From assembly GCA_946540005.1 (NCBI GenBank), contig CAMNHY010000005.1, forward strand, positions 1 to 59,569: a stretch of DNA of 59,569 nt, given 5' to 3'. How positions within the stretch are numbered: position 1 is the stretch's first letter; each line of letters opens with the position of its first letter. The notes beneath the pieces were generated by a model. That model was given only the letters and a program-made list of their open reading frames with translations, did not search any database and had not been told where the DNA came from. Source of the stretch: an uncultured Clostridium sp. Its GTDB lineage: Bacteria; Bacillota_I; Bacilli_A; Acholeplasmatales; Anaeroplasmataceae. Positions 58,872 to 59,569 of the stretch are shown one piece after another. The translations under genes and the position numbers were made by a program.

Positions 58872-59277
58872 AAAAAGCATTTAATTTAGAAAGAACAAAA
58901 AATGAGAAAATGACGTTTGTTTTTAGACAAATATAAAATATGCTGTAACGCTTTGTATTCTATATGATAAATATATAATAGAGAATTAACTAATATTTAA
59001 AATGTCTTTTGTAAAAAAATATAGATATAATTCATTATGTCATTCGAATACCAAAATGATGATGTTGTTGTAGATAGTAAAAAGAAATTTATAATTATTA
59101 TACATATTGATTTGTTTCTTATAGAATCAAGGCCAAAATAATTGGGCTAATCTTGATACGGTATCATTGCTTTCGCTGAAAAATTTTGAAAAATAAGTCT
59201 AGTAAATAATTATGTAATTAAGTGTCTTTGTATTAGCATGGCTGCTTTTTTAATCTCTTATAACTATAAAGAGATTT
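58872..59277. other. Noncoding stretch with several inverted repeats
   Basis: About 400 bp without a supported gene. Structure seen: ATCAAG (59126-59131) with CTTGAT (59152-59157), enclosing GCC/GGC (59132-59134 with 59145-59147); GATAC-G-GTATC (59155-59165); and AATCTCTT-N9-AAGAGATT (59252-59276). No tRNA, rRNA or named RNA family is recognised. A 34-codon frame at 59037-59141 lacks a ribosome binding site. It could hold an untranslated RNA or a decayed gene. Confidence 0.35.
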
Positions 59278-59423
59278 TGCGCATTAGATTAAAATATCTT
59301 ATCAAAAATATTACAAAATTATAAGATAAAAATGCGCCAATTCTTAAAATATATGTGCAAATATAACGCCACAAAAGAATATATTGCGTAAATATTGCGC
59401 ACTTTTATTTGACAAAATGCGCA
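59278..59423 (+). promoter_or_regulatory. TGCGCA repeat cluster ahead of the XRE gene
   Basis: The self-complementary hexamer TGCGCA occurs at 59278-59283, 59396-59401 and 59418-59423, with variants TGCGCC (59333-59338) and TGCGTA (59385-59390). The last three sites begin at 59385, 59396 and 59418, that is 11 and 22 bp apart, on one helix face around the promoter. A further inverted repeat TATCTTAT-N18-ATAAGATA lies at 59295-59328. Likely autoregulation by the XRE protein. Confidence 0.5.
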
Positions 59424-59437
59424 ATTATTGCTATTAT
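59409..59437 (+). promoter_or_regulatory. Promoter of the XRE gene
   Basis: -35 TTGACA (59409-59414) and an extended -10 TGC-TATTAT (59432-59437), 17-bp spacing, placed between phased TGCGCA boxes. Confidence 0.7.
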
Positions 59438-59452
59438 ATTAATGGTGATATT

Positions 59453-59569
59453 ATGAATGAATTGAAAAAAATAAGAACATCTTTGAATATGAATCAAGTA
59501 GATGCTGCTAAAACTTTAGGAATATCTAGAAGAACGTATCAAAAATACGAAGCACTTGAAGATGAATCT
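59453..59569 (+). CDS. XRE-family helix-turn-helix protein, 3' end cut by window
   Basis: The first 39 residues are visible: IRTSLNMNQVDAAKTLGISRRTYQKYE is an XRE (Cro/C1-type) helix-turn-helix, with the Gln of NQ and the RRTYQKYE recognition helix. The gene runs off the right edge, so the length and any fused domain are unknown; XRE starts like this are found in antitoxins, phage repressors and in proteins with a C-terminal effector. It has a good promoter set within a phased repeat cluster. This could be the start of an accessory or toxin-antitoxin locus. Confidence 0.8.
   Translation, partial: MNELKKIRTSLNMNQVDAAKTLGISRRTYQKYEALEDES

Noticed and set aside
59037-59141. A 34-codon open frame in the noncoding stretch (start MSFEYQNDDVVVDSKKK).
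   Set aside because: No ribosome binding site, no promoter next to it and no recognisable family; a frame of this size is expected by chance in AT-rich DNA.
1-59569. CRISPR arrays, insertion sequences, tRNA or rRNA genes.
   Set aside because: No regularly spaced repeats with spacers, no transposase frame, no terminal inverted repeats and no tRNA-like cloverleaf or rRNA segment could be recognised.

Overview
The window is about 60 kb of strongly AT-rich chromosome from a low-GC Gram-positive bacterium, most likely an uncultured gut member of the Bacilli (Erysipelotrichales / RF39 / Mollicutes-adjacent). Supporting this are a PolC-type replicative polymerase, the Firmicutes primosome pair DnaB/DnaI, HPr-like and EIIB-like proteins, PopT (DUF368), DUF1836, strong AGGAGG ribosome binding sites and compact U-tailed terminators. 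Every gene whose end is visible stops with TAA (53) or TAG (6); none uses TGA, and TGA is not read in frame.

Layout. 1-660: tail of an unknown membrane-anchored protein. 788-4005: ferrous iron operon feoA-feoA-feoB-Cys-rich protein. 4110-8117: poorly characterised genes, a 31-residue peptide gene with tandem cre-like sites, a diguanylate cyclase and a low-molecular-weight phosphatase. 8360-12211: xpt, acpP, a degenerate leucyl-tRNA synthetase-like protein that has lost its catalytic motifs, and a radical SAM protein. 12326-17645: membrane protein and polC. 17803-25312: Bax-inhibitor-like protein, cardiolipin synthase, TrmN6-like methylase, GH28 protein, nadA, mnmA, exoA. 25525-29799: large M6-like lipoprotein protease and a membrane protein. 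29994-33761: tig and lon. 33835-37519: FAH-fold enzyme, nicotinamidase, pseudouridine synthase, then a reverse-strand DUF1836 / FMN oxidase pair.

37711-45153 is the most unusual stretch. A membrane-anchored EIIB-like domain with Asp at the phospho-Cys position is followed by an HPr with an altered active-site loop (HAQSA), then PopT, a PepV-like dipeptidase and trmB. Next come an orphan response regulator whose phospho-acceptor Asp is replaced, a fusion of an S51 peptidase-like domain with a prephenate dehydratase-ACT module, and pyrimidine-nucleoside phosphorylase. 45191-49204: TetR regulator divergent from degV, unknown membrane proteins, and a YhbY-type protein. 49305-55753: conserved DNA cluster polA-mutM-coaE-(unknown)-dnaB-dnaI. 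55823-58819: panE, then nusB-xseA-xseB. 58872-59452 is noncoding, repeat-rich, and leads into an XRE-type regulator cut by the right edge, possibly the start of an accessory region.

Most of the window is housekeeping (replication, repair, tRNA modification, proteostasis, cofactor synthesis). The novelty lies in degenerate or rewired versions of known families: a dead LeuRS scaffold, non-canonical PTS parts, a receiver without its phospho-site, and a new domain fusion.
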